A program made the translations under genes and the position numbers. This document shows, piece after piece, positions 34,734 to 43,224 of a DNA stretch of 53,106 nt. Position 1 is the stretch's first letter. Every line of letters begins with the position of its first letter. The notes below the pieces were generated by a model, which was given only the letters and a program-made list of their open reading frames with translations, made no database searches and was not told where the DNA came from. The DNA is from Clostridia bacterium (GTDB lineage Bacteria; Bacillota; Clostridia; Christensenellales; Aristaeellaceae): contig JAFURI010000060.1 in the NCBI GenBank assembly GCA_017471885.1, positions 1 to 53,106 on the forward strand, in the 5' to 3' direction.

Positions 34734-35395
34734 TACAGCGTCTCCAGAGGAACCATCCGGCCCTCGTCCTGACCCATAAGCATGCTGCGAGTTACAATCA
34801 CACGCGGCGTGTCCATGCTGAGGAAGGCGCAGAGCGCATTCACCAGCATATCAGGCTTGCAGCTGCTGCCTTCAGCCTGGGACAGTACGGCGCGCAGCGT
34901 CGCACCCTCGCCCTGAACGCTGTAGACCAGAGGCTTCATATCCACCTCTTTCATGCCGGACTTGCTCTTGCGCAGGGTGATGATCTGCTCCTGCGCCATG
35001 AAGCTGTCAAGCGACGCGATCATCCGCTGCGCGGCATCTTCATCCATGATGCGGATCTCAAACTCCGCAGCATAGAGCATGGAAGTCAGGGACGGATGCC
35101 TGTCGTCCATGGTCTTTGCACAGGAAATCTGCATGTCCGGAGGCAGCGCGCCGTTCATGGCGGATACGAACGCTTCCGGCGTAACATCCTCCGCCATGGT
35201 CACGTCCATGATCTCCCTGCGGCCGATTGCGCCGGTGGAAAGCGCAGAAGCAAAGGTGACCAGAATATGAGGATTAAAGCCCTGCGAGTACTTTACAGGC
35301 AGGCCGGAGCGACGCAGCGCGCGCTGCATGGTACGCTGGATATCCAGATGTCCGATATGACGGAGCCTCTCGCTCTTTTCAAAAACAGCCATCAT
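34733..35395 (-). CDS. TIGR03936 (DUF2344) radical-SAM-linked protein
   Basis: This 220-residue protein is of the family nearly always encoded next to a TIGR03960 radical SAM enzyme. The signature stretch is RLRHIGHLDIQRTMQRALRRSGLPVKYSQGFNPH near the N-terminus. Function is unproven; a tRNA- or RNA-related role is often suspected from context. The ATG at 35395 overlaps the TIGR03960 stop in ATGA, so a longer upstream reading was rejected. Confidence 0.92.
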   Translation of the reverse strand: MMAVFEKSERLRHIGHLDIQRTMQRALRRSGLPVKYSQGFNPHILVTFASALSTGAIGRREIMDVTMAEDVTPEAFVSAMNGALPPDMQISCAKTMDDRHPSLTSMLYAAEFEIRIMDEDAAQRMIASLDSFMAQEQIITLRKSKSGMKEVDMKPLVYSVQGEGATLRAVLSQAEGSSCKPDMLVNALCAFLSMDTPRVIVTRSMLMGQDEGRMVPLETL

Positions 35396-37239
35396 CCGCA
35401 AAACTTGCACACCCCCTTGAAACGCTGCAGTCCGCAGCCGTTGCAGCCCTGCCGGCAATCCTTCGTAGTCTGGGCATTGTCAGCCTTCTGCTTTTCACGC
35501 CACAGGAATTCCTTGGTTACGCCGCTGTCGATGAAATCCCAAGGCAGAATCTCGTCCTTTTCGCGGCGGCGGTAAGCGTAGAACGCCGGATCAACGCCGC
35601 ACTCGTCAAAGGCCTCCAGCCAGGTATCATACTTGAAGTGCTCGTTCCAGCCGTCCAGCATGCAGCCCTTTTCAAAGGCGCGCAGCAGCACCTGACCCAT
35701 TCGGCGGTCGCCGCGGGCAAAGCAGGCCTCCATGAAGGACAGGCCGGATTCATGATAGTTAAAGTTTGCGCCCTTGACCTGCCTGAGCGCATCGCGCAGA
35801 TGCAGCTGCTTGCGCTGCACCTCCTCCAGCGTATCCTGAGGCTCCCACTGGAAGGGCGTGAAGGGCTTGGGCACAAACACGGACGCAGAGCAGGTAACGC
35901 GCAGGCCCTTGGCACGCTGACCCTTTGGTACGGCAAAGTACGCGCCCACCACCTTACGGGCCAGATCAGCAATGCCGTCCAGATCCTCGTAGGTCTCCGT
36001 GGGCAGACCCATCATGAAGTACAGCTTCACGCTGCTCCAGCCGCCGGCAAAGGCGTCGGAGGCCTTCTCCATCAGATCCGCCTCGGTGATGCCCTTGTTG
36101 ATCACGTCGCGAAGGCGCTGGGTACCGGCCTCGGGAGCAAAGGTCAGAGAGGTCTTGCGCTCCTGCTGGGTAGCCTCCAGCGATTCCTTCAGCACGCTGT
36201 CAAGGCGCAGGGAAGGCAGGCTGATGGCAACATGCTTGCCCTGCATCCGCTTCAGCAGCTCACGGATCAGCTCCGCAAGACAGGTGTAGTCGCCGCTGGA
36301 CAGGCTGGACAGGCTGATTTCCTCATAGCCGGTGCTCTTTTCCAGCGAACATGCCAGCTCCACCAGATGCTCAAGGCTGCGCTCGCGCACGGGGCGGTAC
36401 AGCATGCCCGCCGCACAGAAGCGGCAGCCCCGTGTGCAGCCGCGCATGATCTCCAGCATGATGCGGTCGTGGATGATCTCCGTGTAAGGCACAGGAATCT
36501 CCTTCGGGTAGATCACCGAATCCAGATCGGTAAGAATGGCCTTGAGCACCTTTTCGGGCGCTTCGGGGCAGTTGGGCGCAAAGGATGCGATGGTGCCGTC
36601 CTCATGATAGGTCACGTCGTAGAGCGCAGGCACATACACGCCGCGCACAGAGGCCAGCTTCTTCAGCAGCTCCTGACGGGAAAGACCGTCCTTGCGGGCG
36701 TCGCGGATGACAGCGTTCAGCTCCACAATCTGCTCTTCGCCGTCGCCCACCATGAACGCGTCGATGAAATCTGCCAGAGGCTCCGGATTGAAGGCGCAGG
36801 GGCCGCCCGCCACCACGATGGGATCCTCCTCCCGGCGATCCTCGCGTCTGAGAGGAATATTGCCCATCTTCAGCATGGCAAGCACATTGGTGTAGCTCAT
36901 CTCATACTGCAGAGTGAAGCCCACCACGTCGAACTCATTGATAGGATGGCGGCTCTCCAGCGAGAACAGCGGCACGTTTTCCTCCTGCATCAGAGCCATC
37001 ATATCCACCCAGGGCATGCAGACGCGTTCGCATAGGCTCCAGGGCTGTGCATTGATAGCGGCGTAAAGAATCTTCATGCCCAGATGGGACATACCAACCT
37101 CATAGGTGTCCGGGAAGCAGAATGCAAAGCGCAGCTCCGCCTCGTCCCAGCTTTTGACGGCGGTATTCATCTCGCCGCCGGTGTATCGCGGCGCCTTCTG
37201 GACCTTCTCCAGCATGGCTTCGATTTTCTCGGAAATCAA
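35392..37239 (-). CDS. TIGR03960 family B12-binding-type radical SAM protein
   Basis: This 615-residue protein has an N-terminal B12-binding-like half, a radical SAM centre with the CTRGCRFC cysteines near residue 285, and a cysteine-rich C-terminus (CRQGCNGCG, CKFCG). The reaction is unknown. I chose the TTG at 37239 (reading MISEKIEAMLEKVQK), 9 bases after AGGAGG, because the earlier ATG at 37269 precedes the ribosome site. It is the first gene of the nine-gene minus-strand operon and is translationally coupled to the TIGR03936 gene. Confidence 0.9.
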   Translation of the reverse strand: MISEKIEAMLEKVQKAPRYTGGEMNTAVKSWDEAELRFAFCFPDTYEVGMSHLGMKILYAAINAQPWSLCERVCMPWVDMMALMQEENVPLFSLESRHPINEFDVVGFTLQYEMSYTNVLAMLKMGNIPLRREDRREEDPIVVAGGPCAFNPEPLADFIDAFMVGDGEEQIVELNAVIRDARKDGLSRQELLKKLASVRGVYVPALYDVTYHEDGTIASFAPNCPEAPEKVLKAILTDLDSVIYPKEIPVPYTEIIHDRIMLEIMRGCTRGCRFCAAGMLYRPVRERSLEHLVELACSLEKSTGYEEISLSSLSSGDYTCLAELIRELLKRMQGKHVAISLPSLRLDSVLKESLEATQQERKTSLTFAPEAGTQRLRDVINKGITEADLMEKASDAFAGGWSSVKLYFMMGLPTETYEDLDGIADLARKVVGAYFAVPKGQRAKGLRVTCSASVFVPKPFTPFQWEPQDTLEEVQRKQLHLRDALRQVKGANFNYHESGLSFMEACFARGDRRMGQVLLRAFEKGCMLDGWNEHFKYDTWLEAFDECGVDPAFYAYRRREKDEILPWDFIDSGVTKEFLWREKQKADNAQTTKDCRQGCNGCGLQRFKGVCKFCG

Positions 37240-37302
37240 TGTCAGAAACCTCCTGTTTCTCTTGTCCATTGGCGAAATGAGCCTATTCGCCCACTATTGC
37301 AA

Positions 37303-37330
37303 ATCATAATGTACCATTTTTCGCCGTCAA
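37303..37330 (-). promoter_or_regulatory. Promoter of the TIGR03960-to-ynbB operon
   Basis: TTGACG and TATGAT (5 of 6 each) are separated by 16 bases on the minus strand. An overlapping alternative uses TTGACC and TACATT with 17 bases. Either starts transcription about 60 bases before the first gene. Confidence 0.6.
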
Positions 37331-37422
37331 GGTCAACCGGTCAGATTTATTTTCTTATGGAAATATTGCTCATGGCATAAAAACACGTTGCTCAGGCAAT
37401 AATCGGCGGGAGGTGATCCTGC

Positions 37423-37785
37423 TTGATCCGCATCACAGCCCCTTTTCTCTTCGGCGCAGCTGGCTACCCTCTGCTCGAAATCATCTGGCGGGGACGGACG
37501 CATCCCTCCATGGCTCTGGCCGGAGGAATGAGCCTGTGTGCCATGCGCAGGATTTCGCATCTGCGGCTGAACCGACCCGCCCAGGCCCTGCTGTGCGGTT
37601 TGTCCGTCACGGGGATCGAGGCCGTGTGCGGGCTGATCTGGAACAGACGGCATCAGGTCTGGGATTACCGGCGCATGCCTCTCAACTGGCGGGGCCAGAT
37701 CTGCCTGCCGTACACTTTGCTGTGGACGCTTTTGTCCGCAGCCATGCTGCCTCTCCTGAACGGACGTAAAAAAAGAAGGCCCTGA
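37423..37785 (+). CDS. CmpB-like membrane protein (putative ABC-transporter type IV family)
   Basis: This 120-residue integral membrane protein has the signature GLIWNRRHQVWDYRRMPLNWRGQICLPY, which matches PF06541/CmpB-like proteins. Despite the family name no transport role is proven. It probably has about three to four membrane segments. It starts with TTG at 37423, 9 bases after a near-perfect GGGAGGTGATC ribosome site. The C-terminus KKRRP and stop are encoded inside the terminator hairpin of the convergent gene. Confidence 0.75.
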   Translation: MIRITAPFLFGAAGYPLLEIIWRGRTHPSMALAGGMSLCAMRRISHLRLNRPAQALLCGLSVTGIEAVCGLIWNRRHQVWDYRRMPLNWRGQICLPYTLLWTLLSAAMLPLLNGRKKRRP

Positions 37786-37794
37786 GGCCTTCTC
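37769..37794 (-). terminator. Terminator of the flavodoxin-fold gene
   Basis: An 8-bp stem (AGAAGGCC / GGCCTTCT) with a 4-base loop is followed on the minus strand by TTTTTTAC. It overlaps the stop codons of both convergent genes. Confidence 0.82.
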
Positions 37795-38395
37795 AATTCT
37801 GATACAGTTCCGAAAGCCTCCGTGCTGCGGCACGGGCTCTCCCTTCCGCGTCTTTCAGCGCCGACTGCACGTCACATGTATCCAGATCGATACCCTCCGC
37901 GCGGATGGACGCAAATTCTCCCACGCCAAGGGATTTCATCACCGCCTGCATGTACATGGCGCCCCAGTCGTTATCCCCCACGGGACTGCCTGCCGTGGCA
38001 ATATACGCCGCAGCTTTCGCCCCGGCCGTACCGATGCACCTGTCGTGCTCATAATGGAAATTCAGGTTCCGCACATAGATATGCTCCACCCACACCTTCA
38101 GCATGGACGGAAAGGACAGATCCCAGTACGGCGCGGCAAACACCACCAGATCCGCCTGATTGAATTCCACCGCAGGGCGAAGAAAGGGATGCTCCCACGC
38201 CCGCTGATCGCACAGCGACTCGCGAAGGTTCAGAGCCTCCCGGTCTATGGGCTGAAGCCTCATTTCAGGCAGACAATGCACCGTGACGGCTGCATCCGGC
38301 ACAGCCTGACAGAATTCGTCCAGAAAGGCTCCGGTCAGTCGCAGCGTCCGTGATTCCTCGCGCCTCAGACACGCGTCCACAAGCAGAATCTTCAT
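37793..38395 (-). CDS. Flavodoxin-fold NAD(P)H-dependent oxidoreductase (AzoR/MdaB-like)
   Basis: This 200-residue protein resembles the NAD(P)H dehydrogenase (quinone)/azoreductase family. It has MKILLVDACLRREESRTLRL at the FMN phosphate site, APYWDLSFPSMLKVWVEH in the middle, and YIATAGSPVG. It likely reduces quinones, azo compounds or similar using FMN. The ATG at 38395 lies 9-10 bases after GAGGTGAT, which itself contains a GTG start that was rejected. It is transcribed divergently from the nucleoside transporter. Confidence 0.87.
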   Translation of the reverse strand: MKILLVDACLRREESRTLRLTGAFLDEFCQAVPDAAVTVHCLPEMRLQPIDREALNLRESLCDQRAWEHPFLRPAVEFNQADLVVFAAPYWDLSFPSMLKVWVEHIYVRNLNFHYEHDRCIGTAGAKAAAYIATAGSPVGDNDWGAMYMQAVMKSLGVGEFASIRAEGIDLDTCDVQSALKDAEGRARAAARRLSELYQN

Positions 38396-38426
38396 ACCTG
38401 CAATCACCTCACTGGGTGAATTATCC

Positions 38427-38452
38427 GCCGGGAAAGGAAATTCCTGCCCGGC
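38427..38452. other. Imperfect hairpin in a divergent intergenic region
   Basis: GCCGGG and CCCGGC enclose AGGAA/TTCCT arms with small bulges and a 1-base centre. It lies between the divergent flavodoxin-fold gene and nucleoside-binding protein gene, without a T-run. It could be an operator. It does not resemble a purine riboswitch. Confidence 0.35.
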
Positions 38453-38539
38453 TAATCATGAAAGCAGGATTTTTGTGTACGAATCACGAAATAGACTGTG
38501 GTTCTTATTCTCAATCATACAGTTCGGAGGTAGATTGGT

Positions 38540-39523
38540 ATGAAAAAGCTTCTCTCTCTGATGCTCGCTCTGGCACTGTGCCTGTCTGCCATGATCGTTC
38601 CCGCCCTGGCGGAATCCGATCTGGCCGTTGCCGTCGTCGTCGCCGGTACGCTGGGCGACCGCGGCTTCTATGATTCTTCTGTGGAAGGCCTGAATCAGCT
38701 GGTGGGTGACCATGGCGTGGCTTCCAAGGTGTTCGAGTGCAAGGAAGACGCTTCCCTGTACGAGAGCAGCCTCTATGACGCTGCCGATACCTGCAACGTG
38801 GTGATCGCTGTGGGCTGGCAGTTCTGGGATTATCTGGCCACTGCGTGCGCCGAGTACCCTGAAGTGAAGTTCATCTTCATCGACAACGGTCTGGACGGCG
38901 TGGGCGACAACCTGATGTCCATCATCTACGCTCAGAACGAAGGCTCCTTCCTGGTGGGCTACATTGCCGCCAAGCTGAGCAAGACCGGCAAGATCGGCGT
39001 GGTCGGCGGCGAGGATGCGGCGACCATCAACGACTTTATCGTGGGCTATGAGGCCGGCGCGAAGTACGCCAATCCCGACGTCGTGGTGGAGCGTCAGTAC
39101 GCCCAGACCTACGAAGACCCCGCCAAGGGCAAGGAGTGTGCGCTGGCGCTGTATGACGGCGGCTGCGACATCGTGTTTGCGGTGGCCGGCAAGACCGGCG
39201 AGGGCGTGTTTGAGGCTGCCGCCGAGACCGGCAACTATGCCATCGGCGTGGACTCCGACCAGAAGTACATCAACCCCGACGTGATCCTGTGCTCCATGGT
39301 CAAGCAGGTGGGCAAGTCCATCTATGACGTAGTCGCCGATCTGGACGGCAAGTATCAGCCCGGCAAGATCTGGACCGCCGATATGGAGACCGGCTACATC
39401 GACGTGGCCTACGGCACCGACGATATGGTGCAGCAGGTTTCTCCCGAGCTCAAGGCTGAGGTCGAGGCTCTGAAGGCCAAGATCATCTCCGGCGAGATCG
39501 AGGTTCCCACCGCGCTGAATTAA
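38540..39523 (+). CDS. BMP-family ABC transporter substrate-binding protein (probable nucleoside binder)
   Basis: This 327-residue PnrA/BMP-type binding protein contains VVVAGTLGDRGFYDSSVEGLNQL after the signal peptide, GYIAAKLSKTGKIGVVGG near the middle, and AIGVDSDQKYINPD. Family members bind purine nucleosides. The signal peptide ends ALA-E, with C14 not in a lipobox. GGAGG lies 10 bases before the ATG. It is the first gene of a binding protein-ATPase-permease-permease set, separated from the rest by a terminator-like hairpin. Confidence 0.92.
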   Translation: MKKLLSLMLALALCLSAMIVPALAESDLAVAVVVAGTLGDRGFYDSSVEGLNQLVGDHGVASKVFECKEDASLYESSLYDAADTCNVVIAVGWQFWDYLATACAEYPEVKFIFIDNGLDGVGDNLMSIIYAQNEGSFLVGYIAAKLSKTGKIGVVGGEDAATINDFIVGYEAGAKYANPDVVVERQYAQTYEDPAKGKECALALYDGGCDIVFAVAGKTGEGVFEAAAETGNYAIGVDSDQKYINPDVILCSMVKQVGKSIYDVVADLDGKYQPGKIWTADMETGYIDVAYGTDDMVQQVSPELKAEVEALKAKIISGEIEVPTALN

Positions 39524-39542
39524 CCCTGATCAAACCCCAATT

Positions 39543-39577
39543 GCGGGCAGCGGGAAACTCCCCTGCCCGCTTTTCTT
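39543..39577 (+). terminator. Hairpin between nucleoside-binding protein and ATPase genes (attenuating terminator)
   Basis: GCGGGCAG / CTGCCCGC plus an inner GGG/CCC helix (one bulged C) makes an 11-bp stem, followed by TTTTCTT. It lies 20 bases after the binding-protein stop and probably lowers expression of the transporter core. Confidence 0.78.
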
Positions 39578-39626
39578 ACTGGTAATCTGTTTTGAAAGAA
39601 TCACAGAAGGATTGAGGCGATCCGCA

Positions 39627-41168
39627 TTGTCTGAAAACATCGTTTCCTTCCGGCATGTGTCCATGCAGTTCCCCGGCGTGCTGGCCAACGACGACGTTTC
39701 CTTCGATATCCGCAAGGGCGAGGTCTTCGCGCTTGTGGGCGAGAACGGCGCGGGCAAATCCACGCTGATGAATATCCTCTACGGCATGAACACGCCCACC
39801 GGCGGACAGGTGATCATCAAGGGAAAAACCGTGGAGCGGTTTGATCCCAGTCAAGCCATCGCCATGGGCGTGGGTATGGTACATCAGCACTTTATGCTGG
39901 TGCCCTCCTTTACCGTGGCCCAGAACGTGACGCTCGGGCGCGAACCCCGCAAATGGGGCTTTGTTTCCGACCTCAAAAAGGCCAACGCCATTGTGGACGG
40001 ACTGGTGGAAGAATACGGTCTGACGGTAAATACCCGCGACAGGGTACAGGATATCAGCGTAGGTCTGCAGCAGCGCGTAGAAATTCTAAAGACCCTGCAC
40101 CGCGGCGCGGATATCCTGATTCTGGACGAGCCCACGGCCGTGCTGACCCCGCAGGAAACCGAGGAGCTTTTCTCTGTGATCCGCCGCATCGTCCGCGAAA
40201 AACACATGACCATCATCATCATCACCCACAAGCTGTACGAGGTGATGGCCATCTCCGACCGCGTGGGCGTAATGCGCTCCGGCAAGCTGGTTGGCGTGGA
40301 AAACACCTGCGACGTGAACGAACGCATCCTCGCCTCCATGATGGTGGGCCGCGACGTGCTGCTGGGCGAATTGGACCGGCATGATCCGGAGGTCATGGAC
40401 AACGACGTGGCCGTCACGCTGGATCACATTCAGGTGACGGACGACCGCGGTCTGCCGGCGATTCGGGATATCTCCCTTGAATTGCACCGGGGCGAAATTC
40501 TGGGCATCGCGGGCATCGAGGGCAACGGACAGAGTCAGCTGATCGAGGCCATCACCGCCATGCGTCCGCTGCGGGGCGGCGATATCCGCATCGGCGGCGT
40601 ATCGATCAGAAAAATGACTCCCGGTCAGGTGCGTGCGCTGGGCGTAGCCCACGTCCCAGAGGAACGACTGAAGACCGGCGTATCCGCCCCTGCCGACGTC
40701 ACCGACAACCTGATTGCGGGACGGGAAAAGGAAAAACGCTTCTCCCTGTTCCGCACCCACATGAAGCGCAAGGCTGTGCGCCAATATGCCGAGGAGCTTT
40801 TTGAGCAGTATGACATTCGCGGCGCAGGCGTGGACGTGCCTGTGGGCAGCCTGTCCGGCGGCAATATGCAGAAGGTTGTGGTGGCCCGTGAGTTCTCCTT
40901 CAACACCCCTGTGCTGATGATCTCCCAGCCTACCCGCGGCGTGGATATCGGCGCGATGGAGGCTATCCACCAGTTCATTATCGACAAGCGCAACGCAGGC
41001 TGCGCCATTCTGCTCATCAGCGCAGATCTGGACGAGCTGTTCCGGCTTTCCGACCGGCTGATGACCATCTATGAAGGACGGATCACCGGCGAATTCACGC
41101 CCTCCACGATTGAGAAAACGGAAATCAGCTACTACATGACCGGAGGCAGCAAGGAGGCACAGGCATGA
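39627..41168 (+). CDS. Nucleoside ABC transporter ATP-binding protein (double ATPase)
   Basis: This 513-residue protein carries two fused ABC domains, as in sugar/nucleoside uptake systems. The first has GENGAGKST, LDEPTAVLTPQE and TIIIITHKLYEV. The second has GIEGNGQSQ in place of a full Walker A, and LSGGNMQKVVVAREF, so only the first site looks fully catalytic, as is normal for the family. I chose the TTG at 39627, 9 bases after GAGG; an upstream TTG at 39612 has no spaced site. It overlaps the permease start by 4 bases. Confidence 0.92.
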   Translation: MSENIVSFRHVSMQFPGVLANDDVSFDIRKGEVFALVGENGAGKSTLMNILYGMNTPTGGQVIIKGKTVERFDPSQAIAMGVGMVHQHFMLVPSFTVAQNVTLGREPRKWGFVSDLKKANAIVDGLVEEYGLTVNTRDRVQDISVGLQQRVEILKTLHRGADILILDEPTAVLTPQETEELFSVIRRIVREKHMTIIIITHKLYEVMAISDRVGVMRSGKLVGVENTCDVNERILASMMVGRDVLLGELDRHDPEVMDNDVAVTLDHIQVTDDRGLPAIRDISLELHRGEILGIAGIEGNGQSQLIEAITAMRPLRGGDIRIGGVSIRKMTPGQVRALGVAHVPEERLKTGVSAPADVTDNLIAGREKEKRFSLFRTHMKRKAVRQYAEELFEQYDIRGAGVDVPVGSLSGGNMQKVVVAREFSFNTPVLMISQPTRGVDIGAMEAIHQFIIDKRNAGCAILLISADLDELFRLSDRLMTIYEGRITGEFTPSTIEKTEISYYMTGGSKEAQA

Positions 41169-42244
41169 AAAAGAAAAATATGCTGGAATACCTGCTTGCG
41201 CTGCTGATCAGCGTCGTGCTGGCCATGGCCGTAGGCGCGCTGATCATGCTTGCCACGGGCCATGATCCCCTCGAAGGCTATGTGCTGATGTTCCAGGGCG
41301 CGTTCGCCACCCAGCGCGCGCTGGGCAACACCCTCGCCAAGGCCGCTACCCTGTGCCTGACCGGTCTTGCCACCGCCGTTGCCGCACAGGCCGGTATCTT
41401 CAACGTGGGCGGCGAAGGTCAGCTGTATCTGGGGGCCATGGCTTCCGCCGTGCTGGGCGCAAAGCTGGCGGGCATGTCTCCGTGGATCGCCGTTCCTCTG
41501 TGTCTGCTGGCTGCCATGGCTGCCGGCGGCCTGTATGCATGGATTCCCGGCGTGCTGAAGGTCAAAATGAAGGTGGACGAGGTGATCACCACCATCCTGC
41601 TGAACACCGCCGCCATCTACTTCTGCTCCTATCTCGCCAACGGCCCGCTGAAGACCATGGAACGCGGCATTTCCTCCGGTACGGATTCCGTGGATCCCGC
41701 CTTCATGTTTGACAAACTGATCCGCCGATCCAACCTGACCGAGAGCCTCTTCCTGACCATTATCATCACCGTGTTCATCTGGTACCTGATGAAGAAATCC
41801 ACTACCGGCTTCCAGATGAAGCTCACCGGTCAGAACGGACGCTTCGCCCGTTACAGCGGCATCAAGTCCGACCGGCTGGCGCTGCTGAGCATGGTCATTT
41901 CCGGCGCTATCTGCGGCCTTGTAGGCATGTTTGAGGTCTTCGGCCTGCACAAGCGCTTCATCGTCACCGTATCCAACGAGTTCTACTTTGACGGCATGCT
42001 GGTGGCTATGATAGCCCGCTACAATCCAGTGGGCATCATCCTGATGAGTCTGTTCTTCGGCGCAATGAAGATCGGCGGCGCAGCCATGGAGCTGAACGCC
42101 GAGATTCCTTCCACGCTGGTGGTCATCATTCAGTCCATAATCATCTTCTTCATGGCTGCTGAAGGCGGCGTGACCACGCTGCTCAAGGAACGTATTTCGC
42201 GCAGGCGAACCGCCGCAACCCTGCAGAAAGGAGATCAGGCATGA
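41165..42244 (+). CDS. Nucleoside ABC transporter permease (first)
   Basis: This 359-residue membrane protein of the BPD_transp_2 family has about eight to ten hydrophobic segments and the family stretch AAQAGIFNVGGEGQLYLGAMASA near residue 72. It forms the channel with the second permease. Its ends overlap both neighbours in ATGA. RBS and start follow directly from the upstream gene end. Confidence 0.93.
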   Translation: MKKKNMLEYLLALLISVVLAMAVGALIMLATGHDPLEGYVLMFQGAFATQRALGNTLAKAATLCLTGLATAVAAQAGIFNVGGEGQLYLGAMASAVLGAKLAGMSPWIAVPLCLLAAMAAGGLYAWIPGVLKVKMKVDEVITTILLNTAAIYFCSYLANGPLKTMERGISSGTDSVDPAFMFDKLIRRSNLTESLFLTIIITVFIWYLMKKSTTGFQMKLTGQNGRFARYSGIKSDRLALLSMVISGAICGLVGMFEVFGLHKRFIVTVSNEFYFDGMLVAMIARYNPVGIILMSLFFGAMKIGGAAMELNAEIPSTLVVIIQSIIIFFMAAEGGVTTLLKERISRRRTAATLQKGDQA

Positions 42245-43179
42245 ACGAGCTTGCTTCCATCCTGAATATCGGCCTTCTGCAGAACACCCTGCGCACCGCC
42301 ACGCCTGTGGTGCTTTGTGCGCTGGGCTGCCTGATGACCGATCATGTGGGCATGATGAACATAGGCTGTGACGGCATGATGCTTATCGGCGCGTTCGCCG
42401 CCGTCATGGGCAGCTGGCTTGGCGGCAGCTGGATGACCGGTCTGCTCCTTGCCCTTGCCATCGGACTGATCCTCGGCCTGTTCTACGGCGTGTTTGTCAT
42501 CAAGCTCAAGAGTGATGAATTCATCATTGGCGTGGCGTTAAACATCTTTGCCGGCGGCGTGACCACATTCCTCCTGCGCGAGCTGACCGGCCAGAGCGGC
42601 ACCTTCCACGCTCCCGAAGGAAATCTGTCCGTGCTCCCCCGTCTGAACGCTGCATGGCTGGACAACATCCCTGTGATCGGACAGATCTTCAACAATAATA
42701 CGCTGCTGGTATATGTTTCATGGATTCTGGTGCTGGTGTGCTGGGTGCTGCTCTACCGTACGCCTGCAGGCTTCTGGTTCCGCAGCGCAGGCGAGCATCC
42801 CCAGAGCCTACGCAGCGCAGGCAAGAGCCCCGAAAAGATGAAGTACATCGCTTCCGTCCTCTGCGGCATGCTGGCCTGTCTTTCCGGCGCGCATCTGTCC
42901 ATGGGCTATCTGACCACCTTCTCCGAGAACATGTCCAATTCCCGCGGCTTTATCGCCGTGGCATGCGTCATCTTCGGTCGCTCCAATCCCCCGAAAGTCT
43001 TCCTTGCCGCGCTGCTTTTCGGCTTCATTGATGCGCTGGGCATGCGTCTGCAGACCTTCGGCATATCCTCCGCGCTCACGTCCACCTTCCCCTACATCGG
43101 CACAGTGCTGATGATGGTGCTGCTGGTGTGGCGCAACGAACAGAAGAAAAAAAAGCTGGCCGTCAGCGGCCTCCGCTGA
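42241..43179 (+). CDS. Nucleoside ABC transporter permease (second)
   Basis: This 312-residue partner permease of the same family has the stretch MTDHVGMMNIGCDGMMLIGAFAA near residue 33, corresponding to the NVGGEG region of the first permease. It ends in a lysine-rich cytoplasmic tail (EQKKKKLAV). It is the last gene of the operon, before a strong terminator. Confidence 0.93.
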   Translation: MNELASILNIGLLQNTLRTATPVVLCALGCLMTDHVGMMNIGCDGMMLIGAFAAVMGSWLGGSWMTGLLLALAIGLILGLFYGVFVIKLKSDEFIIGVALNIFAGGVTTFLLRELTGQSGTFHAPEGNLSVLPRLNAAWLDNIPVIGQIFNNNTLLVYVSWILVLVCWVLLYRTPAGFWFRSAGEHPQSLRSAGKSPEKMKYIASVLCGMLACLSGAHLSMGYLTTFSENMSNSRGFIAVACVIFGRSNPPKVFLAALLFGFIDALGMRLQTFGISSALTSTFPYIGTVLMMVLLVWRNEQKKKKLAVSGLR

Positions 43180-43185
43180 TGAAAC

Positions 43186-43224
43186 GCAGCCGGATGAAGC
43201 ATTTTCATCCGGCTGCATTTTATT
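43186..43224 (+). terminator. Terminator of the nucleoside ABC operon
   Basis: A 13-bp perfect stem (GCAGCCGGATGAA / TTCATCCGGCTGC) with a 5-base loop is followed by ATTTTATTTG. The convergent SpoIIP-like gene stops at 43220, inside the tail. Confidence 0.88.

Noticed and set aside
38396..38539. Possible purine riboswitch before the nucleoside-binding protein gene
   Set aside because: I could not find the three-helix purine aptamer core. Only an imperfect hairpin at 38427-38452 and short repeats are visible.
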